DNA of 64,000 nt. It comes from Chitinophagaceae bacterium (GTDB lineage: Bacteria; Bacteroidota; Bacteroidia; Chitinophagales; Chitinophagaceae). Location: positions 1 to 64,000 of the forward strand of contig JADKJI010000031.1 in the NCBI GenBank assembly GCA_016721085.1. The letters run 5' to 3'. Position numbers and translations under genes: made by a program. The notes beneath the pieces were generated by a model. That model made no database searches. It was not told the DNA's origin and was given only the letters and a program-made list of their open reading frames with translations. Below, one piece after another: positions 46,347-55,741 of this stretch. Position 1 is the first letter of the stretch. The number at the start of each line of letters is the position of its first letter.

Positions 46347-47237
46347 ATGAGACTGGCTGCGATTGATATAGGAAGTAATGCTGCCCGACTGCTTATCTCG
46401 GATGTAGTTCCCACTGATGATAATCACACCCAGTTTCAAAAGATCAACCTGGTGAGGGTACCCTTACGACTGGGATTTGATGTATTTGAAAAGAAGGAAA
46501 TTTCTGAAGAGAAAGAAACCATGATTATGAATACCATGAGGGCTTACCGCCATCTCCTGGATGCCTATGGTGTTCCTCTTGATCATCTCAAAGCCGCTGC
46601 TACATCAGCTATGAGAGATGCTACCAATTCTTCAGACATAATCAACAGGGTTAAAGAAAAAACCGGAATCTCCATCGAAGTCATAACAGGCGATACTGAA
46701 GCTTCACTTATATACGAAAACCATATTGCTGAAAACCTGGATAGCGACCATACTTATTTGTACATTGACGTTGGTGGTGGTAGCACAGAACTAACATTCT
46801 TCGCAGGAAACAAACTGGTATTCAAAAGATCTTTCAATATTGGCACCATCCGTTTATTGAAAAGGCAAGTGGACGATAGCCAGTGGGATGACATGAAAGA
46901 TTTTGTAAAGAAAGAGACAAAGGGATTTTCTGATATTGTAGCCATCGGATCCGGAGGTAATATCAACAAGATATTTTCTATCTCAAAAAAGAAAGAAGGC
47001 AAACCCTTGCAACTGGACTTACTCAAAGATTATTATAAGGAGTTCAATAGCTTCACAGTAGAAGATCGTATTCGTATCTATCACTTACGTGAAGACCGTG
47101 CTGATGTAATTGTACCGGCATTACAGATTTATATAAATGTTATGCGTTGGGCTGATATTGATGAAATATTCGTACCAAAAATCGGATTGGCCGACGGATT
47201 AATACAACACCTTTATACGGAATTGCAAAAAGCCTGA
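46347..47237 (+). CDS. ppx: Ppx/GppA exopolyphosphatase
   Basis: 296 aa actin-like-fold phosphatase that removes terminal phosphates from polyphosphate or pppGpp. Motifs: MRLAAIDIGSNAARLLISDV (phosphate-1), AATSAMRDATN, ITGDTEASLIYE and YIDVGGGSTELTFF (phosphate-2). Lacks the long C-terminal HD domain of the E. coli Ppx, as in the short Bacteroidota form. Directly downstream of ppk1. Confidence 0.93.
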   Translation: MRLAAIDIGSNAARLLISDVVPTDDNHTQFQKINLVRVPLRLGFDVFEKKEISEEKETMIMNTMRAYRHLLDAYGVPLDHLKAAATSAMRDATNSSDIINRVKEKTGISIEVITGDTEASLIYENHIAENLDSDHTYLYIDVGGGSTELTFFAGNKLVFKRSFNIGTIRLLKRQVDDSQWDDMKDFVKKETKGFSDIVAIGSGGNINKIFSISKKKEGKPLQLDLLKDYYKEFNSFTVEDRIRIYHLREDRADVIVPALQIYINVMRWADIDEIFVPKIGLADGLIQHLYTELQKA

Positions 47238-47341
47238 TATATTTACGAAGCAAAAAGCACTTCGAATTTATAATCCTCCCCCCTTCCTTCAACCTGTTAT
47301 CAGATTGTTGTAGTACATTTATTCAAACCAACTTACATCCT

Positions 47342-48019
47342 ATGCCTGTAAATAAGGAAATAAAGAAAATCACTACCCATACATTACACAAGATGAAGGA
47401 AGCCGGGGTTCCGATTTCCATGATCACAGCTTATGACTATTCTTTTGCGGGTATTTTCGATGCAGCGGGAATTGATATAATCCTGGTTGGTGATTCAGCC
47501 TCCAATGTAATGGCTGGACATGAAACTACTTTACCGATCACTCTCGATCAAATGATCTATCACGCTTCTTCTGGAGAAGAAGTTATTGAAGCCGTTAACA
47601 GGATTGTTGCAGCAGGTATTCCAGTGATGGGACATCTTGGATTAACACCTCAATCAATATATAAATTCGGAACGTACTCTGTTAGGGCTAAGGAAGAAGA
47701 AGAAGCAAACAAACTAAGAAAAGACGCACTCCTATTAGAAAAAGCAGGTTGTTTTGCAGTAGTACTCGAAAAAATTCCTGCTTCACTTGCTAAAGAAGTT
47801 TCTCAAAGTCTAAGCATTCCAACAATCGGCATTGGTGCAGGCAATGTCTGCGATGGACAAGTATTAGTGATGCACGACATGCTGGGAATAAACACCGAAT
47901 TCAAACCCCGCTTCTTACGCCAATACCTCAATCTCCACGAACAAATTACTGGCGCTGTTCAGCATTATATAAAAGATGTGAAGAGCAGGGAGTTTCCGAA
48001 TGAGACTGAACAATACTGA
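47342..48019 (+). CDS. panB: 3-methyl-2-oxobutanoate hydroxymethyltransferase (PanB) with internal in-frame deletion
   Basis: 225 aa, while PanB is normally 260-275 aa. The ends are normal (MITAYDYSFAGIFDAAGIDI; VGDSASNVMAGHETTLPITL; IPTIGIGAGNVCDGQVLVMHD). However MIYHASS is followed directly by GEEVIEAVNRI. The family segment between them, about 45 residues with the Mg-binding Asp of the VVDLPFG loop and the Lys of the KLEGG loop, is absent. The junction (47565-47582) is a palindrome, CTTCTTCT-GG-AGAAGAAG. The reading frame is kept, so the protein may be made, but loss of two active-site loops should abolish ketopantoate synthesis. It may be a true deletion or an assembly collapse. Confidence 0.88.
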   Translation: MPVNKEIKKITTHTLHKMKEAGVPISMITAYDYSFAGIFDAAGIDIILVGDSASNVMAGHETTLPITLDQMIYHASSGEEVIEAVNRIVAAGIPVMGHLGLTPQSIYKFGTYSVRAKEEEEANKLRKDALLLEKAGCFAVVLEKIPASLAKEVSQSLSIPTIGIGAGNVCDGQVLVMHDMLGINTEFKPRFLRQYLNLHEQITGAVQHYIKDVKSREFPNETEQY

Positions 48020-49047
48020 TGCGGGATGTTGGATGCTTAATGCTTGATGCTTTGTTGCCTAAGGCTTAAGGCCTAATGAATTATGGCTTTGCCTTTTGCT
48101 ATAATTACATTTTGCGTCAACTTGTCCCGATTATTTCCTATCGTGTAGACATATTTCTTATTATTTGCTACTAGCGTTAGCATGGTTTAGCTGCAATTAA
48201 TTCTACTCTTAGGAAGTCAAAGAAGAAGAAAGAGAATACAAATACATTTTACCGGGGAGACGCAGAGGCGCGGTTGTCAATTTGTTGCTTCTAAATATTA
48301 CAGAATAGAGACGCAGAGGGTCGCTACGCGACCTATACAAGACCATGAAGCAAAAGGGGAATAGGGATTCAGAATAACATGTTTAGTGAGTCTAAATTTT
48401 AAGCTGGGGTGCGTGTCTTCACCCACCTCAACTGATATAATCCAATCGTGTGGACACATTTCATAGCTAGCATATCCTGTACATCCCAAATATCCATTCA
48501 AATCAAGGTCCGGTGGTGGTTGGCCTGATTAGGTACTCTGCTCTTGTTCCTGAAATAATCCTATCGTGAGACACATTTCATAGCTAGCTATCCTGTCTCC
48601 CAAATATGCATTCAAATCAAAGGTCCTGTATTGGTCGCGCAGCGACCCTCTGCGTCTCAACTGTACAACTATTTTAAAGTAACAAATTGACTCCCGCGCC
48701 TCTGCGCCTCCGCGGTAAAATGTATTTGTATTTTTGACTCATAACTGATTAGAGTAACTCTGCTGTCCCTTGTTCTCTACCGAAATAATCCTATCGTGTA
48801 GACACATTTCATAGCTAGCATATCCTGTACATCCCAAATATGCATTCAAATCAAGGTCCTGGATTGGTCGCGCAGCGACCCTCTGCGTCTCAACTGTACA
48901 AATATTTTAAAGTAACAAATTGACTCCCGCGCCTCTGCGCCCCCGCGGTAAAATGTATTTGTATTTTTGACTCAACACTTATGGACTAAGCTCTACTCTA
49001 AGCCTTAAGCTTTAGGCCTTAAGCCTTAGGCTAAAAGCATTAAGCTT
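48018..49047. repeat. Nested inverted-repeat composite: TAAGGC/GGATGC outer arms, ACCGCGG/CGCAGAGGCG inner arms
   Basis: Fills the 1-kb gap after panB. Outer arms: 48018-48076 (GGATGCTTAATGCTTGATGC, CCTAAGGCTTAAGGC) and their inverse at 48993-49047. Inner left arm 48238-48333 (ACATTTTACC, GACGCAGAGGCGCGG, GAGACGCAGAGGGTCGC); its inverse occurs twice, at 48630-48740 and 48864-48970. The two right copies lie in near-identical direct repeats of about 200 bases (about 48550-48745 and 48772-48975), each starting ATAATCCTATCGTG, then TTTCATAGCTAGC, CCCAAATATGCATTCAAATC and GGTCGCGCAGCGACC. A third partial copy covers 48436-48512. About 160 bases (48077-48237) hold no repeat. No credible ORF. Confidence 0.8.
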
Positions 49048-49535
49048 ATTTCCCCACATTCTCATTCCCCAAAATATCCGCATCATAAATCTCATACACT
49101 TTAAGATCAATGTGAAGGTTGGAAGTTTTGAGTCTGTTGGCTAATATATCGCAGCTTGTATAGGCAGTGATTTTCTGAACCATTTTCATCTTTGGGTAAA
49201 ACACTTCTTTGATCTGCTTCTTCTCTTTCTCCAAAACATTCATAGCAGTAGTATACTCGAAGTTCAGATTACCATTATTAGTTTTTTCTGCGAATACAGC
49301 TACATAATCGTGGTTCTCGTTATTAGAGCTTAATGATAAAATCTGGCAGGCACATACTTTGGCTTTTACTTTTTCCATTTTAGCCATTTCAGCTTTAACG
49401 CCGTCAGCATTTACATAAGAGTTGAGAGACTGTTGTTTGATTCTGAGAGAAGGTAAGGAAGTGCCATTACCAGCAAAAAGAGTGATTGAAGAAAAAGAAA
49501 ACAGTGAATACTAAAATAAGGTTTAGAGTTTTCAT
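49046..49535 (-). pseudogene. Small secreted protein of unknown function, frameshifted
   Basis: The uninterrupted frame (49046-49387, 113 aa) lacks a start with a leader. Reading upstream, an ATG at 49533-49535 begins MKTLNLILVFTVFF, a signal peptide, but out of frame. Removing one A (plus strand) from the A5 run 49492-49496 joins it to SSITLFAGNGTSLPSLRIK and gives a secreted protein of about 162 aa. The mature part has a helix with KMEKVKAKVCACQIL and ends DLKVYEIYDADILGNENVGK. I do not recognise the family. Confidence 0.6.
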
Positions 49536-49734
49536 GGTACAATCTTTATCAAGTAAGGAATAAGGTTACGGTTTTCTGGACTATTGAACTTGATAAGAGA
49601 TACCGGATTTTTACTGGAGAATAACCAGTGCGTATAGTTTTGTCAGTGGGATATTGAGCAGGGCGTAAAAATTGTCATAATCTCCCGTATTTGCAAGCCT
49701 CAGGGATGCTTAATTTTTGCAGTTTTCAATAATT

Positions 49735-49975
49735 GCTTGAGGCTGGATGCTAGATGCTTGATGCTGAATGCATGATGCAGGATGCCTAAGGCTTAAGGCC
49801 TACGGCCCAGAGCTTAAAGCAGAGTACAGCCCGACTGTTTTTGTGAATTACAGAAAATATAATACGAAGACAATACTTTGTACGGATACTGGAATAAAGC
49901 TTTAGGCTTTAGGCTTTAAGCCTTAGGCAAAAAGCATTAAGCCAGCATCAAGCCTCCAGCATCCAGCAATTCACT
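49735..49975. repeat. MITE-like inverted-repeat element (TAAGGC/GGATGC family)
   Basis: Left arm 49740-49820 (GGCTGGATGCTAGATGCTTGA, GGATGCCTAAGGCTTAAGG) and right arm 49896-49972 (TTTAGGCTTTAAGCCTTAGG, GCATCAAGCCTCCAGCATCC). The core has ACAGCCCGACTG, ATTACAGAAAATATAATACG and TTTGTACGGATACTGG, which also occurs in the element at 57.4 kb. It lies directly upstream of the ALDH gene. The rest of this 464-base gap (49536-49734) is unique AT-rich sequence with a small inverted repeat TTATCAAGT/ACTTGATAA (49546-49597), possibly a leader of the small secreted gene. Confidence 0.72.
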
Positions 49976-49999
49976 ATCTTGCACTCCAATAATTTAACT

Positions 50000-51526
50000 A
50001 TGCTTGCATTTTTGAAAAATCTGGGAATCACCGAAGTAAATCCAGGAGTATCTACTGGAAAAGAATGGTTTACTTCTTTACAAGAAAAAATAGTTTCATC
50101 TTCTCCTGTTGATGGACAAATAATTGGTTCTGTTACAGAAGCTAATAAGGAAGCCTTTGAAAAAGTGATGGTTAAAGCAGAAGCTGCTTTTAAAGAATGG
50201 CGTAACTGGCCGGCTCCTAAAAGAGGTGAGATTGTGAGACAAGTTGGAGACGCACTAAGGGCGAAAAAAGAAGATCTTGGCAAGCTCGTTTCTTATGAAA
50301 TGGGGAAAAGCTTACAGGAAGGACTAGGTGAAGTTCAGGAAATGATCGATATATGTGATTTTGCGGTTGGCTTATCAAGACAATTACATGGTCTTACCAT
50401 GCATAGTGAAAGACCAGGCCATAGAATGTATGAGCAATACCATCCTTTAGGAATAGTAGGCATCATATCAGCATTCAATTTCCCTGTGGCAGTTTGGAGC
50501 TGGAATACCATGCTGGCATGGGTATGTGGTGATGTATGTATTTGGAAACCTTCAGAAAAAGCGCCTGTTTGCGGAGTTGCTTGCCAAAAGATTGTTGAGG
50601 AAGTATTTACAAAAAATAACGTACCCGAAGGTGTTAGCTGTCTTGTTACTGGTGGAAGAGCCGTTGGGGAATGGATGAGTAATGACCCTAGGATACCACT
50701 AGTATCTGCAACTGGTTCCACACGTATGGGAAAGGCAGTTGGTGCTGCCCTGGGTGCTCGTTTAGGCAGAGCATTGCTTGAACTGGGTGGAAACAATGCC
50801 ATCATCATTTCTAAAGACGCTGATTTAAAGATTGCTATAACTGGTGCTGTATTCGGAGCGGTAGGTACCGCCGGTCAACGTTGTACATCAACCCGACGTC
50901 TCATAATTCATGAAAGTATATATGAAGCTGTAAAAGAAAAATTGGTTAGTGCTTATCAGCAATTGAAAATCGGAAACCCATTGGATGCAAAAAATCATGT
51001 GGGTCCATTGATTGATAAAGATGCAGTAGCAATGTATAGTGCCTCTATAGAAGCTTGTAAAAAAGAAGGCGGCAATTTTATTGTTGAAGGTGGCATATTG
51101 GAAGGACCTGGATTTGAAAGCGGTTGTTATGTGAAACCCTGCATTGCTGAAGCCAAACCAGGATTTGCTATTGTACAACATGAAACATTCGCTCCAATTC
51201 TCTATTTGTTGAAATATTCCACTATTGACGAAGCCATAGCTATTCAGAACGAAGTGCCTCAAGGTCTCTCCTCTTCTATTATGACTCTGAATCTGAGGGA
51301 AGCCGAACAATTCCTATCTGTAAATGGAAGCGATTGTGGCATTGCCAATGTCAATATCGGTACATCAGGTGCTGAAATCGGAGGTGCTTTTGGAGGCGAA
51401 AAAGAAACCGGAGGTGGTCGCGAAAGCGGAAGCGATGCCTGGAAAAACTATATGCGCCGCCAAACCAATACCATCAATTATTCCACCAATTTACCCTTAG
51501 CCCAGGGTATCAAATTCGATCTGTAG
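50000..51526 (+). CDS. amaB: Aldehyde dehydrogenase, ALDH7/alpha-aminoadipate-semialdehyde type
   Basis: 508 aa. Full ALDH fold: cofactor motif IVGIISAFNFPVAVWSWNTM, WKPSEKAP, catalytic Glu in ALLELGGNNAIII and catalytic Cys in GTAGQRCTSTRRL. The C-terminal GAFGGEKETGGGRESGSDAW is typical of the ALDH7 (antiquitin, AmaB/PcdH) group, which oxidises 2-aminoadipate semialdehyde (piperideine-6-carboxylate) in lysine breakdown. No lysine-pathway partner is adjacent, so the substrate is inferred from the family. ATG at 50000 chosen over 49979: the longer start lies in the repeat flank. Confidence 0.85.
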   Translation: MLAFLKNLGITEVNPGVSTGKEWFTSLQEKIVSSSPVDGQIIGSVTEANKEAFEKVMVKAEAAFKEWRNWPAPKRGEIVRQVGDALRAKKEDLGKLVSYEMGKSLQEGLGEVQEMIDICDFAVGLSRQLHGLTMHSERPGHRMYEQYHPLGIVGIISAFNFPVAVWSWNTMLAWVCGDVCIWKPSEKAPVCGVACQKIVEEVFTKNNVPEGVSCLVTGGRAVGEWMSNDPRIPLVSATGSTRMGKAVGAALGARLGRALLELGGNNAIIISKDADLKIAITGAVFGAVGTAGQRCTSTRRLIIHESIYEAVKEKLVSAYQQLKIGNPLDAKNHVGPLIDKDAVAMYSASIEACKKEGGNFIVEGGILEGPGFESGCYVKPCIAEAKPGFAIVQHETFAPILYLLKYSTIDEAIAIQNEVPQGLSSSIMTLNLREAEQFLSVNGSDCGIANVNIGTSGAEIGGAFGGEKETGGGRESGSDAWKNYMRRQTNTINYSTNLPLAQGIKFDL

Positions 51527-51603
51527 TTGATAATCAGCTCTCTATAACAACAGATTATTTCGAATCAATAGGTCTTACACGTTGATTATCAGGTAAATTA
51601 TAT

Positions 51604-51638
51604 GCTATTCCTCCTATACTATAAGAGTGGGGAATAGC
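51604..51638. other. Hairpin upstream of the OmpA-like gene
   Basis: GCTATTCC and GGAATAGC pair around a 19-base loop, 26 bases before the gene start. An outer inverted pair TGATAATCA / TGATTATCA (about 51529 and 51582) lies before it. Likely part of the 5' leader; role unknown. Confidence 0.35.
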
Positions 51639-51663
51639 GTTAGTAGCCTGTGAAAAAGTCTGA

Positions 51664-53175
51664 TTGATTATGCAAAAACTGTACACCCTCTTAGCAGGCA
51701 TGCTGCTTTTTTCAGCAACTGCCTTTTCCCAGATGCATGTAGCGCTTGTTGGCGGACCACACTGGGCTTCAGTAAATGAAACCAATTCCTTGTCGGGATG
51801 GGATACCATCAAGCCATTCTACAGCAACCGCAGCGCTTTCAATGTTGGGTTGCAGGGAGAAATTCCCCTGGGTCCTTCCAAGAGATGGTTTTTCCAGCCA
51901 GGAATTTTCTATATGGGTAAGGGTCGGAAATTTGCCCAAACCTATGACACCCTTCAGGCAGCCATTTCAGATACCCTGATCTACAAACAGAATTTTTATA
52001 CAAACTATATAGACCTGCCTCTGAACCTGGCTTATAAGCTTCCTTTGGGAAAGAAAACCAGCTTTATACTTAGTGCAGGCCCTTATATCGGCTTCTTCCT
52101 CTCTGGCAAAATAACCAATGAAACCAGAGCCTATTCTAACAACAAGTTTGATAAAGAAGAATTATCGGTTGAAGTGGGTACAGCTGAAAACAAAGTGAAA
52201 ACCTTCGACTTTGGTGTAAATGCCAGAGCAGGATTCGATTTCGGTAAAGTGTTAATTACAGGATTCATTAGCCAAGGTCTCACCAGCTTTTATACCGCTT
52301 CTTATGATGGCACTTTTAGACATCAAGTAATTGGCGCCTCTGTAGGTTTCTGGTTGAATAGCGCAGAAAAACCTGCTCCCCGTGATAAGGATAAAGATGG
52401 TATTATTGATGCAGAAGATGCCTGCCCTACTATACCTGGAACAGCAGCAACTCATGGTTGTCCAGATAAAGATGGAGATGGTATAGCTGATGCTACCGAC
52501 AAATGTCCTGATGTACCAGGATTGGCTCGCTATAATGGTTGTCCAATACCAGATACAGATAAAGACGGAGTTAATGACGAAGAAGATAAATGTCCAACAA
52601 CACCAGGATTGAAAAAATACCTGGGTTGTCCAATCCCTGATACTGATAAGGATGGCATTAACGACGAAGAAGACGCTTGTCCTCAAATAGCTGGTTTAGC
52701 AGAATACAAAGGTTGTCCTGCTCCTGATAAAGACAATGATGGTGTTCTTGACAAAGACGATAAATGTCCTGATGTACCAGGCTTAAAAGACAATAATGGT
52801 TGTCCTGAGATAAAGAAGGAAATAGTAGAAAAGGTGAATTTTGCAGCGAGGAATATCTTCTTCGACATGAACAGCGACAAGATCCAGGCTAAATCATTCC
52901 CTTCTTTAAATGAGGTTGCTGACTTGTTGAAACAACACCAGGAGCTGAAAATGGATATCAATGGATATACCGATAATATCGGTGCCCCAGCTTACAATAA
53001 GGTCTTGTCTCAAAAAAGAGCGGAAGCAGTTAGGAATTACTTGATTAGTAAGGGTGTAAGTGCTGAGAGTCTGCATGCTACAGGCTTTGGGCAGGAATCA
53101 CCGATTGCACCAAATACCACTCCGGCTGGAAAGGCTAAAAACCGGAGGGTGGAACTTATACTTGATCAACAATAA
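51664..53175 (+). CDS. OmpA-family outer-membrane protein with thrombospondin type 3 repeats
   Basis: 503 aa. Starts MIMQKLYTLLAGMLLFSATAFS (an ATG two codons later is equally possible), followed by a PorT-like barrel of about 210 residues (WASVNETNSLSGWDT, GLQGEIPLG, YIDLPLNLAYKLP). Then five to six calcium-binding thrombospondin type 3 repeats, e.g. DKDKDGIIDAEDACP, DKDGDGIADATDKCP, DTDKDGVNDEEDKCP, and a C-terminal OmpA peptidoglycan-binding domain (DMNSDKIQAKSFPSLNEVA, INGYTDNIGAPAYNKVLSQKR, NRRVELIL). It anchors the outer membrane to peptidoglycan; the barrel's role is unknown. Clear terminator after the stop. Confidence 0.92.
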   Translation: MIMQKLYTLLAGMLLFSATAFSQMHVALVGGPHWASVNETNSLSGWDTIKPFYSNRSAFNVGLQGEIPLGPSKRWFFQPGIFYMGKGRKFAQTYDTLQAAISDTLIYKQNFYTNYIDLPLNLAYKLPLGKKTSFILSAGPYIGFFLSGKITNETRAYSNNKFDKEELSVEVGTAENKVKTFDFGVNARAGFDFGKVLITGFISQGLTSFYTASYDGTFRHQVIGASVGFWLNSAEKPAPRDKDKDGIIDAEDACPTIPGTAATHGCPDKDGDGIADATDKCPDVPGLARYNGCPIPDTDKDGVNDEEDKCPTTPGLKKYLGCPIPDTDKDGINDEEDACPQIAGLAEYKGCPAPDKDNDGVLDKDDKCPDVPGLKDNNGCPEIKKEIVEKVNFAARNIFFDMNSDKIQAKSFPSLNEVADLLKQHQELKMDINGYTDNIGAPAYNKVLSQKRAEAVRNYLISKGVSAESLHATGFGQESPIAPNTTPAGKAKNRRVELILDQQ

Positions 53176-53194
53176 GTGCTTTTATCAATAAAAT

Positions 53195-53236
53195 AACGCC
53201 ACCGGGGAAAACTTATCTCCAGTGGCGTTGTTTTTT
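53195..53236 (+). terminator. Rho-independent terminator after the OmpA-like gene
   Basis: AACGCCACCGG pairs with CCAGTGGCGTT around a 13-base loop, followed by a T6-7 run. Confidence 0.85.
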
Positions 53237-53237
53237 A

Positions 53238-53245
53238 TACATTTG
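53238..53245 (+). promoter_or_regulatory. Candidate -7 box (TACATTTG) of the subtilase gene
   Basis: Perfect TAnnTTTG, 115 bases before the start, but with no TTTG -33 box at the right distance. Confidence 0.3.
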
Positions 53246-53359
53246 CGACCAACCCAAAAGGATTCCCTGTTAAAAAGGACTAAATCCCTTTTGTAAGAAG
53301 ATCTGATACAACTGAAAAAAGCCAATTACGCATCTTATATCTTATAATCATTTCAACAT

Positions 53360-55083
53360 ATGAAAAAATTCTCCAGAATTGCTTTTCTAATCCCTGCCCT
53401 CTTAATTACTTTTCAAATATCCAATGCACAATCAGTAACTAAAACCCGCAGCGGTGAGGTTCCAAAAGGTTGGCATACGATGGATAAGGATAAAGATGGC
53501 CAGTATGGAATCAGTCTTAATAAAACCTACGAATTCCTACAATCAAAGAAGCTTAAAAGCAAACAAGTAATTGTTGCTGTTATTGATTCTGGAGTTGATA
53601 CCCTTCACGAAGACCTTAAAGAAGTTCTATGGCATAACCCAGGCGAAATACCCGGAAACAATATCGACGATGATAAGAATGGCTATGTAGATGATATTTA
53701 TGGTTGGAATTTTCTTGGAAATAAAGATGGTAAGAATGTTGAACAAGACTCATATGAAGGAGCCAGGGTATATCATGGCCTGAAATCAAAATATGAAGGC
53801 AAGACTATTGACGTATCTACCCTTTCAGAAGATGAAAAGTATGAATACGAAATGTGGAAAAAGGCGAAACAAGCTGTATTGGGTAGTGAGGATAGTGGAG
53901 AAGCAATAGACTTGTTGATGTTACAAAGAGTGGTAAAAAGTTCAAAGAAGTTCGATAGCGTATTGCGAAAAGCAATGAATAAGGAAGAATATACCGGTGT
54001 TGAATTAAAAGCTTTCGAGCCTACTTCGCAATCAGAAAGAGTGGCGAAATCGGCTATCCTTTCGTTTATGGAAGGGAACAATATGATGGATATTTCCAAT
54101 AAGGAATTTCTGGAAGGATTTGAGCAATTCCTGAAGAGTGAAGAAGCAAAAGCAGAAGGAAAAGAAAAAGCACCTATCCCCTACAGGGCTAACATTGTTG
54201 GCGATAATGAAAACGACATCAACGATAAATATTATGGCAATAATAATGTGATGGTAAGTAATGATGCATCTGAGCATGGCACACACGTTTCAGGAATCAT
54301 TGCCGCCAGTCGTAATAATGGAAAAGGAATGGATGGTATTGCTGACAACGTAAAGATCATGATGCTTCGTTCCGTACCTGATGGTGATGAGCATGATAAG
54401 GATATTGCTTTAGCTATCCGTTATGCAGTAGACAATGGAGCAAAGATTATCAACATGAGCTTTGGAAAAAGCTTCTCTCCTGGTAAAAAATGGATTGACG
54501 AAGCGGTAGCTTATGCTGCCAGCAAAGGGTATTATTAGTTCATGCAGCGGGTAACGATAACAAGAATGTTGATAGCAGTGACAATTTCCCTAATGCCTAT
54601 AAACAAGGAAGTTCAAAACCGTTCACAAACTGGATCACCATTGGTGCCAGCTCAAATGGCGACACTAAGGGAGATGGATATACTGCATCTTTTTCCAACT
54701 ATGGCAAAAAGCAGGTAGACGTTTTTGCTCCTGGTACAAAAATATACGCAACTTTCCCTGGTGGTAATGTTTACCGCAGCCTGGATGGTACCAGCATGGC
54801 TTCTCCAGTAGTTGCTGGAACAGCTGCCTTATTGCTGTCTTATTTCCCTTACCTGACTCCTGAACAACTGGTACTTTGCCTTGAAAAAGGAGCCCAGTCC
54901 CCAGGTACAAAAGTGAGAAAGCCAGGAACTGATACAATGGTAGACCTGTCTGAGTTATGCAAAACAGGCGGTTTACTGAATGCCTATGAATCGGCAAAAG
55001 TGGCTGCCAGCCTTCAGCCATCTGCTGAACCTCCTGTGAAGAAGAACAAGAAGCAACCTAAGTTCAAGAATAAGAAAGATTAG
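53360..55083 (+). pseudogene. Secreted subtilisin-like (S8) serine protease, frameshifted
   Basis: About 574 aa when repaired. Signal peptide (ends ISNAQ), then an S8 domain with catalytic Asp in VIAVIDSGVD-like VIVAVIDSGVDTLHEDL, an insertion of about 150 residues, catalytic His in ASEHGTHVSGIIA, and catalytic Ser in DGTSMASPVVAGTAAL. The C-terminal tail is very Lys-rich (PPVKKNKKQPKFKNKKD). The frame stops at 54538. Adding one G to the run 54527-54529 gives KGVLLVHAAGNDNKN and the Asn oxyanion-hole region. Extracellular proteolysis is expected; there is no neighbour that indicates the target. Confidence 0.9.
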
Positions 55084-55103
55084 TCTTATCAATATTAAAT
55101 TTC

Positions 55104-55134
55104 AGCCGTTCCGTTAACCGGGACGGCTTTTTTT
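55104..55134 (+). terminator. Terminator after the subtilase gene
   Basis: AGCCGTTCCG pairs with CGGGACGGCT (one G-U), followed by T7. Confidence 0.82.
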
Positions 55135-55162
55135 ATACTTTTATCTAAATAGCCTTATAACA

Positions 55163-55741
55163 ATGAAGAAATCTAACATTAAAGCTCCCGGACATTTTAA
55201 GAATTATGTAGCAAAAGCTTCAGACGAAGATTTGTCAAAAGCCTTAAAGAACAGTACCAAACGATTCAAGAAGCTTCTCGACAAGATACCTGGCAAAAAA
55301 GTCAATTACGCTTATGCAGAAGGTAAATGGACAATCAAACAATTGTTGCAGCATATAATTGATGCGGAAAGGGTTTTTGTATTGCGTGCTTTATGGTTTG
55401 GCCGAAAAGATGCTTCCCCCCTTCCCGGTTTCGATGAAAACAATTGGGCCTTTCATGCTAAAGTAGACGATCGCAAATGGAAGGATATGGTTCAGGAATT
55501 TTTTGAACTGAGAGCTTCTACAGAACGCTTTTTTGCATCCCTCTCAGATGATGTGTTGAAAACTGAAGGATCCGCAAACAATCATTTGGTGTCTGTTGCT
55601 GCATTAGGTTTTGTTAGTGCGGGACATGTAGAACATCATATCGATATTATCGAAGAGCGCTACCTGCATTCAAAAAAAGAAAAACCGGAGGATGAGAAAT
55701 CAAAGAAAGTGAAATCAGCAGACAAGAAATCAAAGAAATAA
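55163..55741 (+). CDS. DinB-family protein with Lys-rich tail
   Basis: 192 aa. Four-helix DinB_2 fold: VNYAYAEGKWTIKQLLQHIIDAE at the first metal His, LPGFDENNWAF in the loop, and SAGHVEHHIDIIEERYL with the His pair. DinB-like proteins are metal-binding, often thiol transferases (bacillithiol S-transferase type) or hydrolases. BshC is encoded in the window, so a bacillithiol-dependent role is possible but not shown. The last ~25 residues (KKEKPEDEKSKK...KSKK) are low-complexity. Convergent with the next gene, whose stop abuts this one. Confidence 0.82.
   Translation: MKKSNIKAPGHFKNYVAKASDEDLSKALKNSTKRFKKLLDKIPGKKVNYAYAEGKWTIKQLLQHIIDAERVFVLRALWFGRKDASPLPGFDENNWAFHAKVDDRKWKDMVQEFFELRASTERFFASLSDDVLKTEGSANNHLVSVAALGFVSAGHVEHHIDIIEERYLHSKKEKPEDEKSKKVKSADKKSKK

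Noticed and set aside
48298..48501. 67-aa ORF
   Set aside because: Lies wholly in the inverted/direct repeat composite and is not conserved between its copies.
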